DNA of 64,000 bases from Isoetes taiwanensis (lineage: Eukaryota > Streptophyta > Lycopodiopsida > Isoetales > Isoetaceae), in contig JAJEKV010000002.1 in assembly GCA_021234155.1 (NCBI GenBank), positions 11,086,725 through 11,150,724 on the forward strand, written 5' to 3'. Below the pieces are notes generated by a model, which saw only the letters and a program-made list of their open reading frames with translations, was not told the origin of the DNA and did no database searches. Both the position numbers and the translations under genes were made by a program. Shown here in pieces: positions 34,081-46,469 of the stretch; positions within the stretch are counted from its first letter, which is position 1, and every line of letters begins with the position of its first letter.

Positions 34081-36742
34081 ATGCTCTTCCAAACACTAGT
34101 CGAACTGTAAAGGCTAAAGCAAGCCATGTGGACGAGCGTTTCACGACGCCGTGAAAGGTCATAGAGCATAAAGTCGAACAGTCCGCTGGAGACTGCCACC
34201 AATAATCTCGGAAAGCAACGAAGTTTTAGGAGTTCAGCAATCCCAAAATAATGACGAGGAGAATCATGACATGATCAGACTTGATGATCGAGCAACATCT
34301 AGAATATACGTAAGTCCATTACTTAAATGTAAATCCATTTTGAACTCAAATGATCATAATCCAACCGCATTTGCCGTGAAGACGATGTTGATTAAGATGT
34401 GATAATACATCCCGCCAAAGGGTCAAAGAAGAGATGCTCTCGAACAGATCAAACAAGGATGTATCATGAGGCCTCACCAAGGTGATGGGCTATAAGCTGA
34501 AACGATCAAGTCCAGAAGAACTCCGGTGGATTGTTGATCATCAGTCAAGCCTCCTTAGGTTCAAATAGATCTGGCGTAGAAAGAGTATTTGGTTTTGAAA
34601 TGCGATGTCAAAATTTGAGATTAAGAACTCGAAAGCGAATTGGAAATATCTTCCTAGGTTGCGATGGTCCAATGGTCCGGGTGATACAACACCTTATGAG
34701 AAAAATTCCAAGAAATTGCCGTTTACTGAAAAAGAGTCAACGACGCCAAAAGTTCCTTTATCGTAATTAGGATAGTTGATCTTTCGAATGATAGGTGAAC
34801 GGATGCTCAGCGATATCCCTTTCAGATAAGATGCCGCGATAAAAATCCGATGCATCTGGGCCAGGAAATATAGGGACGTAGTTGATTCGTAAGAATGCGT
34901 CAGCCGTAAAGGCATGCTTCCAAAGTGATGAATTGATTCTTCTTCAATCGGTCTCGCTCGTGCGACATCCTTCCTCGTGAGACGATCAAAGACAAGATAA
35001 TCTCCTCGAATAAGTTCTCATGAATGCTAATAAAAATTGCGAACCCTACAGCACCGCCATCTTTTTAACTTCGAGGAAGGTGTTTTCCAATCAATAACCG
35101 GTACCGACCTTCAGGATCCGTGGGAACACCTTCTAAGATGTAGCTGATGGCCAAGAAACTCAACATTATCCCTACCAATTCGAACACCATCTCAGCTTGG
35201 CATAAAGTCCATGTTCCGGCACTTCGGCTGACCTTCAATAAAACCCGTAAAAATCATCCAGATAAATGATCACAAAGAGATTTAAAAACTCGAATAATAT
35301 CATTAGCTATATGCTAAAAAAGAATCGGCGGAGCATTGGATAAGGCTGGAACGACATGACAAAATACTCTGTCGCACTATACCAAGTTCGGTGCCGCTTT
35401 CCATTTCGCGACTTCCCTCGATCCGGATAAGATTATAGGCACTTTAAGATCGAATTTTTAAAGTATCGCGGCACCTTGTAATTGCTCAAGTAACCCTGGA
35501 ATCGGGAGAGGGATATCGACATAATACGCGGATCTTGTTGAGATCGTGAAGATATGTCCTTTCTTTGTTAAAGAAGCAGCCCCGTCACTAAGAATGCCTG
35601 ATAACCACCGCAAGATTCTCCTCGATATATTCACAAAATCTCCAATTCGCTAGTTTATAAGCCAGCAGATAGGGCCATATGGTGAGGTTGTCCTAAAGAT
35701 CAATGGGGCAAATTTTATAGGGACGATACTCCGGAAGTTTTACCGCTTTGACCATATAAAACGTAATAAAATCCTCAGATTTACATTAGGAAGGACGATA
35801 TATTACTACCGCTTTAGCCAGATGAAGGATGTCTCAAATAGCAAATTTAACCAGATCTGGCTCTTACCAGGGATCCGGATAAATTTGTGAAGAGAGATCT
35901 TTGAGATACGGAAATGAGGGCGAAGAAGTCTCTATGGAAGCAGGAGCTAAATCAGTAAGATCAGAGCAACCGCAATAGAACTAGGGCGTGAATTGTGTTA
36001 CGGCCCATATACCGCTACTAAGTGCACCTTGGACTGGAGTTGGTCTTGGCGCTAAATTGTGGCCCGAGAACATTCCAGCCAAGCACGCTTTAGCGTTGCT
36101 GGGCTACTTTGTAAATGGTATTTATTTTGCATATTAACATGTTGGCATAAAATGTTAAAGGAGCCTCTTTAACATCCTTAACCTTGGAAATTGGGTTCCG
36201 GCCAACTCTTAAAGGGAAAACTCCTTTGCATCTAATCGCTGCGTTCCTGATTGCCTGACCAGATCGAGAGTCGAATCCAAAGAAAAGGGTTGATATTTGA
36301 GTTGAGGAAAAGGGACCTAGCCCCGAACAGGGCCAAAATTAGCTCTAAAGGTGCTATATGGTACAGATCAAGGTCTTCGAGAAGACATGAAAATCGGTTC
36401 TCCCTTGATCTGAGTCAACTTTCTTTGTCTTTCCTCGTACTGCGGACCTTTTGATTTGGGTTGTCTCCGAGATAGCTAGAGGTTGTTTTGATATCTCGTG
36501 ATAATTTTCAAGGCTCTCTTTGCCGTTGGAGATTTCTCCAAGATTCTTTGTGATTGCCTCGCTTGGAGCAATACCGCCATAGCAAGAGTAGTTCTTGTGT
36601 TAGAATTATTAAGTTGTGGCTTCAAGCTAATCTTGGGGATTAGTTAATGGGCCAGCGTGGGGAGTTCTAGGAATTCACAATGGGAACCGAGGAGTTCAAG
36701 GTAGTGCAACTGCTCCTACTTTTTGTGGTGGTTGTGACAATT

Positions 36743-36755
36743 TGATATCAAAGAC
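36743..36755 (+). other. gypsy primer-binding site (tRNA-Met type), degenerate
   Basis: 'tgatatcaaagac' resembles the common plant retroelement site TGGTATCAGAGC and lies three bases after the ...ca end of the LTR-like segment, where a primer-binding site should be. Confidence 0.6.
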
Positions 36756-38789
36756 ACCGTGAGCCATGGCTGATCCAATATAAGGAATGGCACAACCAAT
36801 TGATGGTTTGCCACCGCGGCATTGACCGATGGTATAATACCTCAAGACTCCAGATATCCACTGAGGATCTCGCTTGTACCTCTAATTTTGAGACATTACT
36901 GTGCATGACTCAAAGGCAGAAGCCATTTTCCGCGACTCTCCTATAACTCCGCTTAACCCAAGACTCACTAAAATCCATAATTAATGTACAACCTCTACTA
37001 GAAACTAACGCCTGGGTATTTCAGTTCCAATAAGGAGGCTTAACAACCAGTTGGGAAGGTGCTTCGTTTATTAGTGGAGTAGGCCTCGAGCAAAGCATCT
37101 ACAACACAAATACTAATGACTAAACAAGAGGTTACTACTACATCAAGGGGTTCCTATGATGAGAAACCTTTGGTTGCTAAACTTTGATAACATACAAAGG
37201 CAAATGAACTCCGTGGATTATTGAGAACGCCGCCTCGAGCAACTTTAAGGAACTTGCATAATCGCTCATGTAATTCTAGAAGCGCGGTGTTGGAAATAAC
37301 CTACAACCCAAGCGTATGAGGTGCCGCGAGGGGATCGAGCGGTACTGAAATGCTAATTCACTTGGGTTAATGACTGCGCCGACATGTGTACCAACCCAAA
37401 TATTGGTGAGTCGACGAAATCTTGAACGGACTTTTCCGAGGGAGGAGATCAAGGCTTTGAGAAGATGAAGATGTCGAATTTGATAGAACTAGTATGCCGT
37501 AGGATGCGATGCCTCGTCTTCGGCCTATCGAAGTTATATTATAATGGCCACTAAGAAAGTGATGCAAAGAAAAGGTGGCGCTTCCTTTAAGCTAAAAGGT
37601 GTCATTGACCATGGTGGGCTATTCACATCCATGTTGAAAGACCTTTCGGCCTCGACCGACATTTTTGTAAACGCATTTTAAAGATGAGTATGCACTCATT
37701 TTGATAATACTATGCACTGACATATCATTCAGAGTCGGAGCAAAATCGACTTTACAAGAGTATGTTAGTAAGTCTGGGCGAGTTGTTTTATGGTGACTTC
37801 CATCTTAGCCCTCGTGATGAGGGTAGACCACTTTGTGAATCCGGGCCTAAAGGAGACTAGTATTAAGACACACTCTTATAAGCTGAAAACTCAAAGGCTT
37901 CGAGGAAGCAGCTTGAGCTTGTAAGAAAATTAGTGTCTTGAGGAACCTCAAAGACTGAAGAAAAGTTTTGATTGGAAATCAAAACTAACTATACCCTGCG
38001 ATGGAGTGTCATCTGCTAAGAAAAGAAAATGGAATCAATCAAACAAAAAGGCCGTGGTGACATCCAAATAAAAGGTAGCTATAAAGTTATAACCGCCGTG
38101 CCATGGGTCATTACGCCGAGGGAATGTCTTTAAGCCACAAAAGCCAAAGAAGAAAAATGGTAGCCGAATTCACCAAACACCCATCTGGATATTGAGGATG
38201 TGAGCATGTCAGTTTGCCATCGTAGGGAAGAAAGCATGGTAAATGTTTCTTCTAAAGTTTCTTTTGGTAAAGTTATTCGTGTCTAGGTAGAATGAAAGAA
38301 AAAGAATGTGGTTGTTCTTATTGATTCTACGAAAATCGGTAATTTTGCTGCACTGTGGAGCTAGGGCCTGAGCCACGGGCACTCCCATGTGTGAAGAGAG
38401 GCGGGCCTCAAGTTCAGCTGGGACTAAGAAGCTTGAACTTGATACTTCAGGATAGAGGTTTATCTAGAGCAAGATACCAAATTGGATTGATTTTAATCAA
38501 TCTAGAACTATGATGTCATTTTGGAGATAAAGTAGTTTCAAACCTGCATGTCCACTTCATTGACCGAGCATCCCATGTATTAACTTTGAGTTAGAGGACT
38601 CTAAGTCCATATCATACAAGGATCATCAGCTTATGTGGGTCGAAATTGTTACTCCGCCACTAAGGCCAAAGTTACTGTAGAAGGGAATAATAATCAAGTT
38701 TTTGGAATATATGTCTATAATGATGATATATGTAAAAACTTGTAATTCACTTGTAGAGCAACCAGATCCAACTTCACCTTCAACTACTC

Positions 38790-39840
38790 TGATCTTTTGG
38801 AAAGATACAAGAATGTGTTTTCTGAATTGCCTATAGGGCCACCTCCGCCAAGGGAGTGGAGCACTAGATTGATCTTCGAGTCCGAACTAAAACCAATGGC
38901 AAAAGCACCTTACCGCTTTGAGTTCTCTTCGTTAGAGGAAGGAAAAAGGTTAAGGAATTGCCAGAAAGCGGTCTAGCCAAGTAAGTCTCCTTTGCGCTCC
39001 GCCGTTGGTTAAGAAGAAAGATGAAACTATAAAGACGCATAGATTATCGTGTTTCTTAACAAAGCAACAATGTAAGGATAGATATCCTTATCACTTTAAT
39101 TGATGATATCTTAGATCGCTTGGATGGTGCAACTTAGTTCACCAAAATTGATCTAAAGAGTGGATATCATCAAATTAAAAATCCGGGTGGAGGGTGATGA
39201 ACCGAAGAGTGCCTTTCAAACTCATCAAGACCACTATGAGTTCTTAGTCATGCCATTATTCCAATGCCGCCACGCTCATGAGATTAATGAACCAATGATT
39301 CGGGCTGATTACTTGAATAAATCAGTTGAAGTATTCTTGGATGATATAAAATGCTAAACCTATTAGAAGAACACTTTCAACATCTAGAGCACGGCTAAAG
39401 TGTTATGGCCAACAAGTTGTATGCCAAAATTTCTAAGGTGATTTCGCAAATGGTTGCTTATTTGGGCCACATTTGTCGTATGCAGGGAGGTCTCCAGATC
39501 CTAGAAAAGTATGAGTATACGCATGATTCAACTCCGACCGTTCATGAGTTGATAAGTTTTCGATTGGCTACCTACCACCAAAAATTTGTGCCTAAGTTTT
39601 CTAAGGTGAAGAACTCACACCCATCTTTTGAGAAAAATCTATATGTGGGGTCAACTCTCAAGAAGAGGCCTTTGAAAGGATCAAAGTTTTGGTGAGTAGC
39701 CTAGTAATCAAGGTACCTCAACTTAATGAGTCATTTGAAGTATACACGATGCTTGTGGCAAGTCATTGAGTTGTGCTTATGCAAAATCAAGGTAACGTAA
39801 TTATACAATATAAGGAGCAAAACCATTATTATAGTTCATG
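38790..39840 (+). pseudogene. gypsy reverse transcriptase and RNase H start
   Basis: In order: 'FSELPIGPPPPREW' (38818), Ala-Pro-Tyr-Arg-Phe (38907), a Lys-Lys-Asp-Glu block, Asp-Tyr-Arg near 39040, Ile-Asp-Asp-Ile-Leu-Asp-Arg-Leu (39098), 'FTKIDLKSGYHQIK' (39138), 'HYEFLVMPLF' (39229), and 'VFLDDIKC' (39331) carrying the catalytic Asp pair. Then come Asn-Lys-Leu-Tyr-Ala-Lys (39409) and Leu-Gly-His-Ile (39459). Near 39700-39800 'VIKVPQLNESFEVYT' starts the RNase H-like part. Two or more frameshifts and stops interrupt it, notably in the middle between 38960 and 39090. Confidence 0.88.
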
Positions 39841-39959
39841 CATTAAAGACATGCATGCAGATGTGGTACCAAAGAAAGAGCCTGCCATGGTATATAATGT
39901 AATTCACAAGCCCTTAAGATTCTGTGCCAAGCTAGGCACTTGACTTTTTGCATGACCTC

Positions 39960-41600
39960 GGAAAGAATAATACGCTTGTATTTACTTTTATCTAGGATCA
40001 AAGCTAACTACTTCATGGTATAGGGAGAATGATCTCTTTCCAAAGGATTTAAAACCGCAATTTCATTAAAATGAGAAATTTCGCGGATTCCAATCGTGGA
40101 TGAAATTGTTTTTAGTCCGTTTTATGACCAATTTTTGAGCTATTATGGCCATTATGTATTCGTATGGAAGTGCCATTATTTGCTTATTAAAAACATGACA
40201 AAGGTAAAATTACAGCTAAGAACAAGATTAATTTTATGACAAGATTTGCATATCCATCGCATTATCTCTTACACTACGAGCTCGATAAATTTAATATATA
40301 CAAAAATGTTATGTTTACATTTGAGATACCATAATTTACAAGACTTTCTCCACTATATCGCCAGTACAGGATTAGATGGCAACCGTGCTATTGGGTAGGT
40401 CATTTCATCGACATTATCGAAGTTCAACTTTAGCGCCTTTTTAATGGCCTTGTAGTCAACATCGTGAAATCTCGTGATTTTGTTGCTTGGCTGGTTTTAC
40501 GCTCTCAACTCATCGCTCAAAGACTCGATGCCGGACACAAGAATCGCGAGCTGTGATAGGATTGAGCATCGCTGCTTAGCTTCTATCGAATCTCTTCGTG
40601 AGTCACGCTTTGACAGATCATGTCTCGAACACCTATAACCATTTGTAAATCAACCGCAAAAGCAACACAAGAGAAGTAATCAAACACCCCGCATCTGGCT
40701 GTACCCAGCTCTTTGCACGCAGGTAGGAACATGTTGCGACCCAAATGACTTCTCATTATGATTTCTCTCGCAAGCTCTTAATAACTGTGACTAATCTCAG
40801 AAAGAGGCTTCTCCGCCATAGCCTCACTCTCCCCGCCTCTTCTTCGGCTTTCTGGAAATCGTGAAGTGGTGGAAGATGCCGGGTGATCATCATAGGAAAA
40901 CTCGAGGTCAATCTCTTCAATAGTCGTGGCAAGGGATCGGATCTTGGTGTATGAGATGAGAAAGATGCGTTCCAGCACCCCCGTTGGTGCTGGATTCTTT
41001 GTACTCATCATCCTCGCATCGCCAATATAAACTTCCGATCTAGAGTCTAGGGTTATCCAACACCGAAGACGATAAAGTTGTGTCCTCGGTGGCAAGTATG
41101 GGCGCAACCATCCAAGATTCAATAAATGTTCTTGACGATGTTGTCAAAGAACTTGATAGTGTCATTGATCCTGCACATTGGAGTTAGGGTCCGTATCCGT
41201 AATAATCAAAGAGGTTGGCACAGAGGCATTTGATCTCGTCTTCGGCGACAAGAAGCTCAACTCAGAAGCGAACTCTTCGTCATCCTGATCCCAAATCCCA
41301 ACCCTTGAAATGCCATCGTTGACCCATTTGTAGTGTCCCTATGGCTCCTGGAGCCATCAGCTAAAGCCTAGCACAGTTGGAACGGTTCTTCGAGGAGGTG
41401 GAACCTCCGGCAGTTCTCCTTGACATACTGTGCAATTCCTTCTTCAAGAACGCCAATGTCTCGAGTTCTAACCTTCGCCTTGAAAAAGTAGTCACCAGGT
41501 AATCAAGTGGAGACTTTAATGCATACCTTCGCCAAGCACCTCCGGAACAAGATCCAGGTAACTTCATATAGTATACATGCCTCTTAGGGCACCGCAGATA
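39960..41600 (-). other. unassigned sequence with minus-strand coding-like frames
   Basis: A 114-codon minus-strand frame (40778-41122) contains Asp-Asp-His-Pro-Ala-Ser and an Arg/Gly/Glu-rich end. Another frame nearby (41361-41567) is Ser/Arg/Leu-rich. A minus-strand stretch near 41150 reads Asp-Thr-Ile-Lys-Phe-Phe-Asp-Asn-Ile-Val-Lys-Asn. Codon use looks more protein-like than in the AT-rich spacers. I cannot name a family; a decayed gag or host gene are both possible. Confidence 0.35.
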
Positions 41601-42640
41601 AGTCCGACCGAATAGTCACTATCTTTGGCCCGTATACGTCTCAAGGTCCTTTGAGCTTGCAAGTTTTCCATTGGTTCCACAGTGGACTAGAACAGCTTGA
41701 AAGATATCCTCCGCATGAAGACCCACTGGGCTTTAAGTCTTTGGGCTACTTTAACAGACATTTGGCACTCAAGTAGAGCCAGTAATCGTTGAATGCAAAG
41801 GACATTTATTGTGCTAACCTAATGTGCTGCATCGCACTCAATTCACTTCAATGGTAAAACATAAACCTATTATGCATCAAACTCCAAGGAAACCTATAGT
41901 CACATTAATCGCTATGAATGGCATTGTGCGGTGCCATTTGATAATGCATTGAGCCAAGGTGTTATGGCGATGTGAAATGGCTGCCATTTCACATCATATG
42001 GCACCGCGGGTGACTATTTCATATCAAATGGCGCTCGTGACGCCATTTCATATCAAGACATAAATGAAAATAACCAACAGACTTTTAAAATGGTGCCGTA
42101 TGCCCATATGATGTAAATATTATACCTTATATAGTCTGGACGCTTCCGCCTAATTACCAAGGATTAGGCTTGCCGCAGCGCGCATCGCGCCCCTCGCCGA
42201 TAGGTGATATTGTTAATGGTGCTCTTTGAAGATGGTCTTCACCACAATGTCATTCATTTCACAACTAAGTCAGCAGCGATCCCGCCGCTCACCTCCCGCA
42301 ACAACACCTTCGGCATGTCCCGGCGGCTTCGCGGTATTTTGGCCATCTTCTCCTCGGACTTAAGGCCTTTAGCTTACAAACCAAACAGGTCATTAGCATC
42401 GAAAGTGGTTACCATTCATTATATAGTAGTAAAACCCCGCTAAGATCGTCTGCTTCGTAAAATTAATTCTTTTGTATTGAGATTGAAGGGGACTACGACG
42501 TAGTGTGAATACGCCGCGTGAGGATCACGCTAGAAAGATTCTAGTAGTGTCTTTGACATATTCCATATTTCTGCGGCCTGGAAGTCAAATTTGAGAGCCC
42601 CCGCATAAACTAACACGCTCATTTCTTTGTAAAATGTAAT
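41601..42640. other. non-coding, with a small cluster of 'gccatttca(c/t)atca' repeats
   Basis: Around 41930-42060 the string 'gccatttca(c/t)atca' and its reverse complement recur five or six times over 130 bp, mixed with 'ggcaccgcgggtg'. This gives several possible foldbacks. No gene is supported. A G/C-rich patch lies at 42170-42350. Confidence 0.5.
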
Positions 42641-44500
42641 GCCGAGAGGGAAAAAAAGACGACGCATGGTCATAAATTTTATTCAATGTCGCTTCTGCCA
42701 TTTTCCTACTCGACCTTCACCTTTCAGCCTTGGGGCACCTCTAACAAGTGCCCCATCCGCCAGCTTATTGATTGGGATGGCACGACCCCTCGACTTGTGG
42801 TGCCGAGGTACTCTACCGCTTTCTGCGTATGCAGACCACCACCACCACCACCATCAGCATCGGCTCTCCCCGCCGTGTGGAGAGGCTACAAGAATTGCAG
42901 GAGGACTAGAGGTCGGACTAGGAGGTCGAGGGCTTCGCCTTCTTTGTTTCTTTGTAGTGCCCCTAACATCCGATGTTGGCGCTTCCATGTTTTCTTATTG
43001 TTTTCTTTTCCTCCTCTCTTTCCTCAGCTTCTTCCTTTGAACTATCTCCGTTTTAATTCTCTTATTTTTCTCCTTCTTGCTAGATTTCGCTTCCTTTCCA
43101 TCCCTTTCCTTCGGCTTCCTTCCTCCTCCTTGTCCTTTCTTTCCTTTTGATGTTCTTTCCCCAGAAGCTTTTGCTTCGCTTTTTAACCTCTTCTCATCGC
43201 ATCGAAGAGTCCTTTTTCGCATTGAACCCCTTGACAACACGAAGTCTTAGTTTCTTCGAAAGCTCGGCTGCCAAAGGTCCACTAAGCAAGGTGGCCTCAT
43301 GAAGTTCAAGGCCTTTTACAACCAAAGAAGGAGAGAGTTCTTCGACTGCTCATCTCGGACTAAGAATGTTGTATCCCCTTAAAATCCTCGACATGGCCTT
43401 GATGTCTCATTGAAGCTCTTGTAAGAGGGAAGAGTCCATCCTCGCTTCGCAGAGCTTTCACCGACATTGGAACATTTGTAAGCATCATTGTGGACTATAA
43501 ACCCGCTACCCACATAGTAAATATTTATCTTAACGCCCTGTTCTCAACAACTATGCGGAGCCATTCACTTCTTCTTGGAGAGAGTCGTCCTCATATTAAC
43601 GATAATGCTCCTCGGTCGGGTAAACTCCTTTTTGTGTTGCTCTGACATCTTCTTTTGTGGTAAACAGTTCTGCCTCCCATCTTCTGGACTGAATGTTGTT
43701 TCTCGGTGACGCAACACAACAAAACAAAGGATGCACATTAGGCAATAGAATAAATAGTCTCACTGGTTACAAACTTCCAAATGTTCGATGTAAATAGCCA
43801 AGGGCGCCCATTTGCCATACATAGTTAAAATACGTGGTCGTAAAACGATGGGCATCCGCCTCTAAACAACATATCTTGGGAGAGTTGTGATGTTTTTGCT
43901 TAGTGATGGTAGGACAAGCCACAACATTTACAAGCTCGAGCTGCACTTGAAGAGGATGACTAGTTAGAAGGTGAAGGTCCGAAGGTGATATGGCAATCTA
44001 AGAGGAAAGCAACATACATATGTGAAGAGAGGGTCAGAGGGAACCAAAAAGGATAAAGAAGGAAGAGATGACATGTGCTTCCAAGTCAATCAAGAGCTCT
44101 AAAAATCAACATGCCGCAAGGGAAGAATATATCAAAAACCGGGAAATTTCAGAACAAGTATGTGCCTCTTTAGGAAAAAGAATTTTATTCTCAATCAACA
44201 AGCAAAGGTGCAAGGATTACACTTGTTTTTGATGTGCTGAGTGTAACTTATAGCTGTGGCAATTTAGAGGCTAAAGTAGTGGTCTCCCTCGAGTAGAATG
44301 TCAACACCTCGCATGGCTGCGGGCTATTTTGGGAGTTGCCTGGGCCTATGTTTTATAATTCATAAAGAGGTCTGAAGTTAGGTGGAAACGCGCAGAGCAC
44401 GATAATACTGTGTTTTAAGAAGCCTAGATCCTCAGACACTAGCTACGAAAAGTGTGCTTGATAATTTCATTAGTGAGAATGCGGAGAGCATTCCATATAA
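42641..44500. other. no supported gene; C/T-rich tract and (ACC)n microsatellite
   Basis: An (ACC)n run lies at about 42836-42856 inside a plus-strand frame of 154 codons that becomes Phe/Leu/Ser/Pro-rich. From 42960 to 43180 the plus strand is C/T-rich, and the opposite-strand frame is Lys/Arg-rich low complexity. Further on, frames are short. The overlapping frames with opposite low-complexity biases argue against a gene. Confidence 0.45.
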
Positions 44501-44689
44501 AAGCAAAAGAAAGGATGTTATAAGGAATGTTCGCAAAACCTCCTTCCATCCTTAATAAGAAGAGCATACATAAGGGAAGTGGGTGCCATGGTAAAAGAAC
44601 TCATTGTGAAAAGAGTGTAACATTGCCCTCTTTTACAATATTTGAAAGAAAGAGTTTTCGACATCAACATGGCAAAAAATACGATTCTC

Positions 44690-44845
44690 CAAGTGTAATA
44701 TATGTGTAGGGAAAGAACAAAATATGGAAGGGAGAGGCGAATCCTCAATTCAATCTAAGGTCTCCAAGTGTAATATATGTGTAATACTGCAAATTGGAAA
44801 GAACAAATATACAAGGGAGAGGCGCAACCTCTCAATCTAACGGAC
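44690..44845 (+). repeat. two-copy tandem repeat, ~70-bp period
   Basis: 'ctccaagtgtaatatatgtg', then a 'ggaaagaacaaa' block, 'gggagaggcg' and 'cctcaat(t)c' occur twice in succession with small indels. It lies in otherwise unassigned sequence. Confidence 0.8.
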
Positions 44846-46460
44846 GGCACATATGTTTGAACAACGCTCCTCGTAGGAGTCAATATTGGCATTGGATGCA
44901 TTATCACATCGTCACCGTGAAAGTCACCTTGCATAATACATGACAAGATGGATCAGTCAAACAATACAATTAAGAAGTTAACATCTTGCAACCCACAAAT
45001 TTCCACCTAGCGGTTACGGATATAAAGACGGCCACCTACCAAAGTTTCTAAGCAAGTAGCATGAGCCAAAATTTTGGTAACAAAATTTTGGCCAAGGGCC
45101 CAATGGGCTTCTATCTCCCTCTTCTGACCATTTTCAACTTAATGGAGGTGGCCACGTTTAACCTTGGAAATTCTGGATTAGCATAAAGAAAAGAGCCAAC
45201 CATATTAAATATGGGCACTTGGATTTTACGTAAATTTATATCAAAGTACAGAATAATTGGTTTTCGAGAAGCAATAGTGTCACGGGAATTGTGCTGCTCA
45301 ATTTTTAAGTACTAGTTTTTCCCCAAAGCATAAACTTCCACTTAATTCATTGTACATGCATAAACCGAAAGTATAGTTTTAATCACTCTATCCTTATGCT
45401 TCAGAACAATCACAGGTAACGCTCAGGGCTAGATTATACAGTAAAGATAATTTCCTTGGGGAATTGAGAAGCACCTTTAGCAGGGTGTATGACATTTTGT
45501 TTAGTTGATAAGTGCAACCAGAAATCTGTAAACTTGCAATTAATAAGAGGTGGATTACGCCCAACAGCCACCAGGGCGATCTAAATTTTCTTTACCAAAA
45601 TTCACCTAGCTTAGAGCCCATAAGCATTGCGGGATTTGGAATTTTATATTTTGCTAACACTCCCTGGCGAGCATTAATCTATGGGCTGCTCCCCACTGGA
45701 TAATTTTCTTTCCAAATTTCAACCAAACCGGGCCAAGTAGGGTTTTGTGCAAATGTGCACGCTTCTGGCAGATCAATAGAATTGGAAATGAAACTAAGGG
45801 TCATTCTTCCATATTTCTCACAAACCAGAAACTGAAATGGGTGATAGTATGCACGCATATCGCCCAGCGCATTCTTGTAATCAAATTCATATCTCAAATA
45901 TGAGATGTACCCATCATGTCTAGATAACACTGTATAATGGGTAAAAAGATTTATAGAAATACAATTTTCCACCTCCACTGTAATAATCTGCTGGGCTGAA
46001 GCAATTAGAATATTTTTACAACATTTTGATTACAAAACTGGCGACTGTAACTCAATTCCTGTGAATCAATTCGATATTTGTTGACGATGCTAAGAAACCT
46101 GAAGCAATGAGGAGTAGATCTACCAGATCTAACACGCTAAAGATCGCCTTTAGTGTGGCTTCTTCCATGGCAACTCTTGAGCAATTTCCTTTGTTCTTTG
46201 TAAGGCATTAATCCAGCCCCATATCCGTAATAATTCTTGGAGTCTGCCCTAGCTTTCGAGCTACATAACCCGCAGATTGATTGGCGTGCTAAAATCATTC
46301 GTTGTTACCGTTAAATACTTGAGAGATGGTCTACACCCACAACATCAGCGAATCATTAATTATAGGGCCCGTTAAGTCGCTTGCTGACCACTCCTTGCCC
46401 TCAACCGGTTAAAGCACTTTGAATTACGACCACTTATTCGATTAGGTTCAAAGCATTAAG
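44846..46460. other. unassigned, containing a protein-like minus-strand frame
   Basis: Most of this is AT-rich with no gene. The exception is the minus-strand frame described separately at 45679-46017. Confidence 0.45.
45679..46017 (-). CDS. orphan coding-like fragment, unidentified
   Basis: A minus-strand frame stays open for over 100 codons and has the residue mix of a soluble protein. It starts around Ile-Leu-Ile-Ala-Ser-Ala-Gln-Gln, continues 'TVEVENCISINLFTHYTVL', then 'YLRYEFDYKNALGDMRAYYH', then 'PFQFLVCEKYGRMTLSFI', and ends before 45679 with 'WPGLVEIWKENYPVGSSP'. It has no ATG at a sensible place and no splice partner I could find. Downstream on the same strand (45500-45670) coding-like words continue in other frames after the stop. 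It may be a single exon of a host gene, or part of an unrecognised retroelement or endogenous pararetrovirus. I do not recognise the family. Confidence 0.4.
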   Translation of the reverse strand, partial: KNILIASAQQIITVEVENCISINLFTHYTVLSRHDGYISYLRYEFDYKNALGDMRAYYHPFQFLVCEKYGRMTLSFISNSIDLPEACTFAQNPTWPGLVEIWKENYPVGSSP

Positions 46461-46469
46461 ACCTGCTAG

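Larger units (their letters stand above)
32530..36000 (-). mobile_element. decayed Ty3/gypsy chromovirus, second copy (3' LTR, chromodomain, integrase, RT)
   Basis: Read from high to low coordinates on the minus strand, the order is reverse transcriptase, RNase H region, integrase, chromodomain, LTR, which is the Ty3/gypsy arrangement. Reverse transcriptase has Tyr-Leu-Asp-Asp near 35255. Integrase core residues lie at about 33890-34080, followed by a His-Pro-Glu-Ser-Gly-Gln block near 33850 and Phe-Phe-Ile-Asn-Tyr-Gly near 33690. 'GPYRIIERVGDLAF' lies near 33400. A chromodomain-like block lies at about 33130-33270. Its upstream part (gag, 5' LTR) is lost or displaced at 36 kb, where a plus-strand gypsy element begins. 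Stops and frameshifts are frequent. Confidence 0.88.
36000..39950 (+). mobile_element. decayed Ty3/gypsy element, plus strand
   Basis: An LTR-like segment (about 36000-36739) ends in ...tgaca and is followed at 36743 by 'tgatatcaaaga', a 9-of-12 match to the initiator tRNA-Met primer-binding site. A Met codon near 36766 follows. Reverse transcriptase lies at 38800-39360 and RNase H begins at about 39690. No matching 3' LTR was found, so the element is truncated after about 39.9 kb. It abuts the minus-strand chromovirus at 36.0 kb, which suggests one disrupted the other. Confidence 0.82.

Noticed and set aside
42639-43240. Plus-strand frames of 133 and 154 codons and a Lys/Arg-rich minus-strand frame
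   Set aside because: They lie over an (ACC)n run and a C/T-rich tract, and overlap in different frames; no conserved motif.
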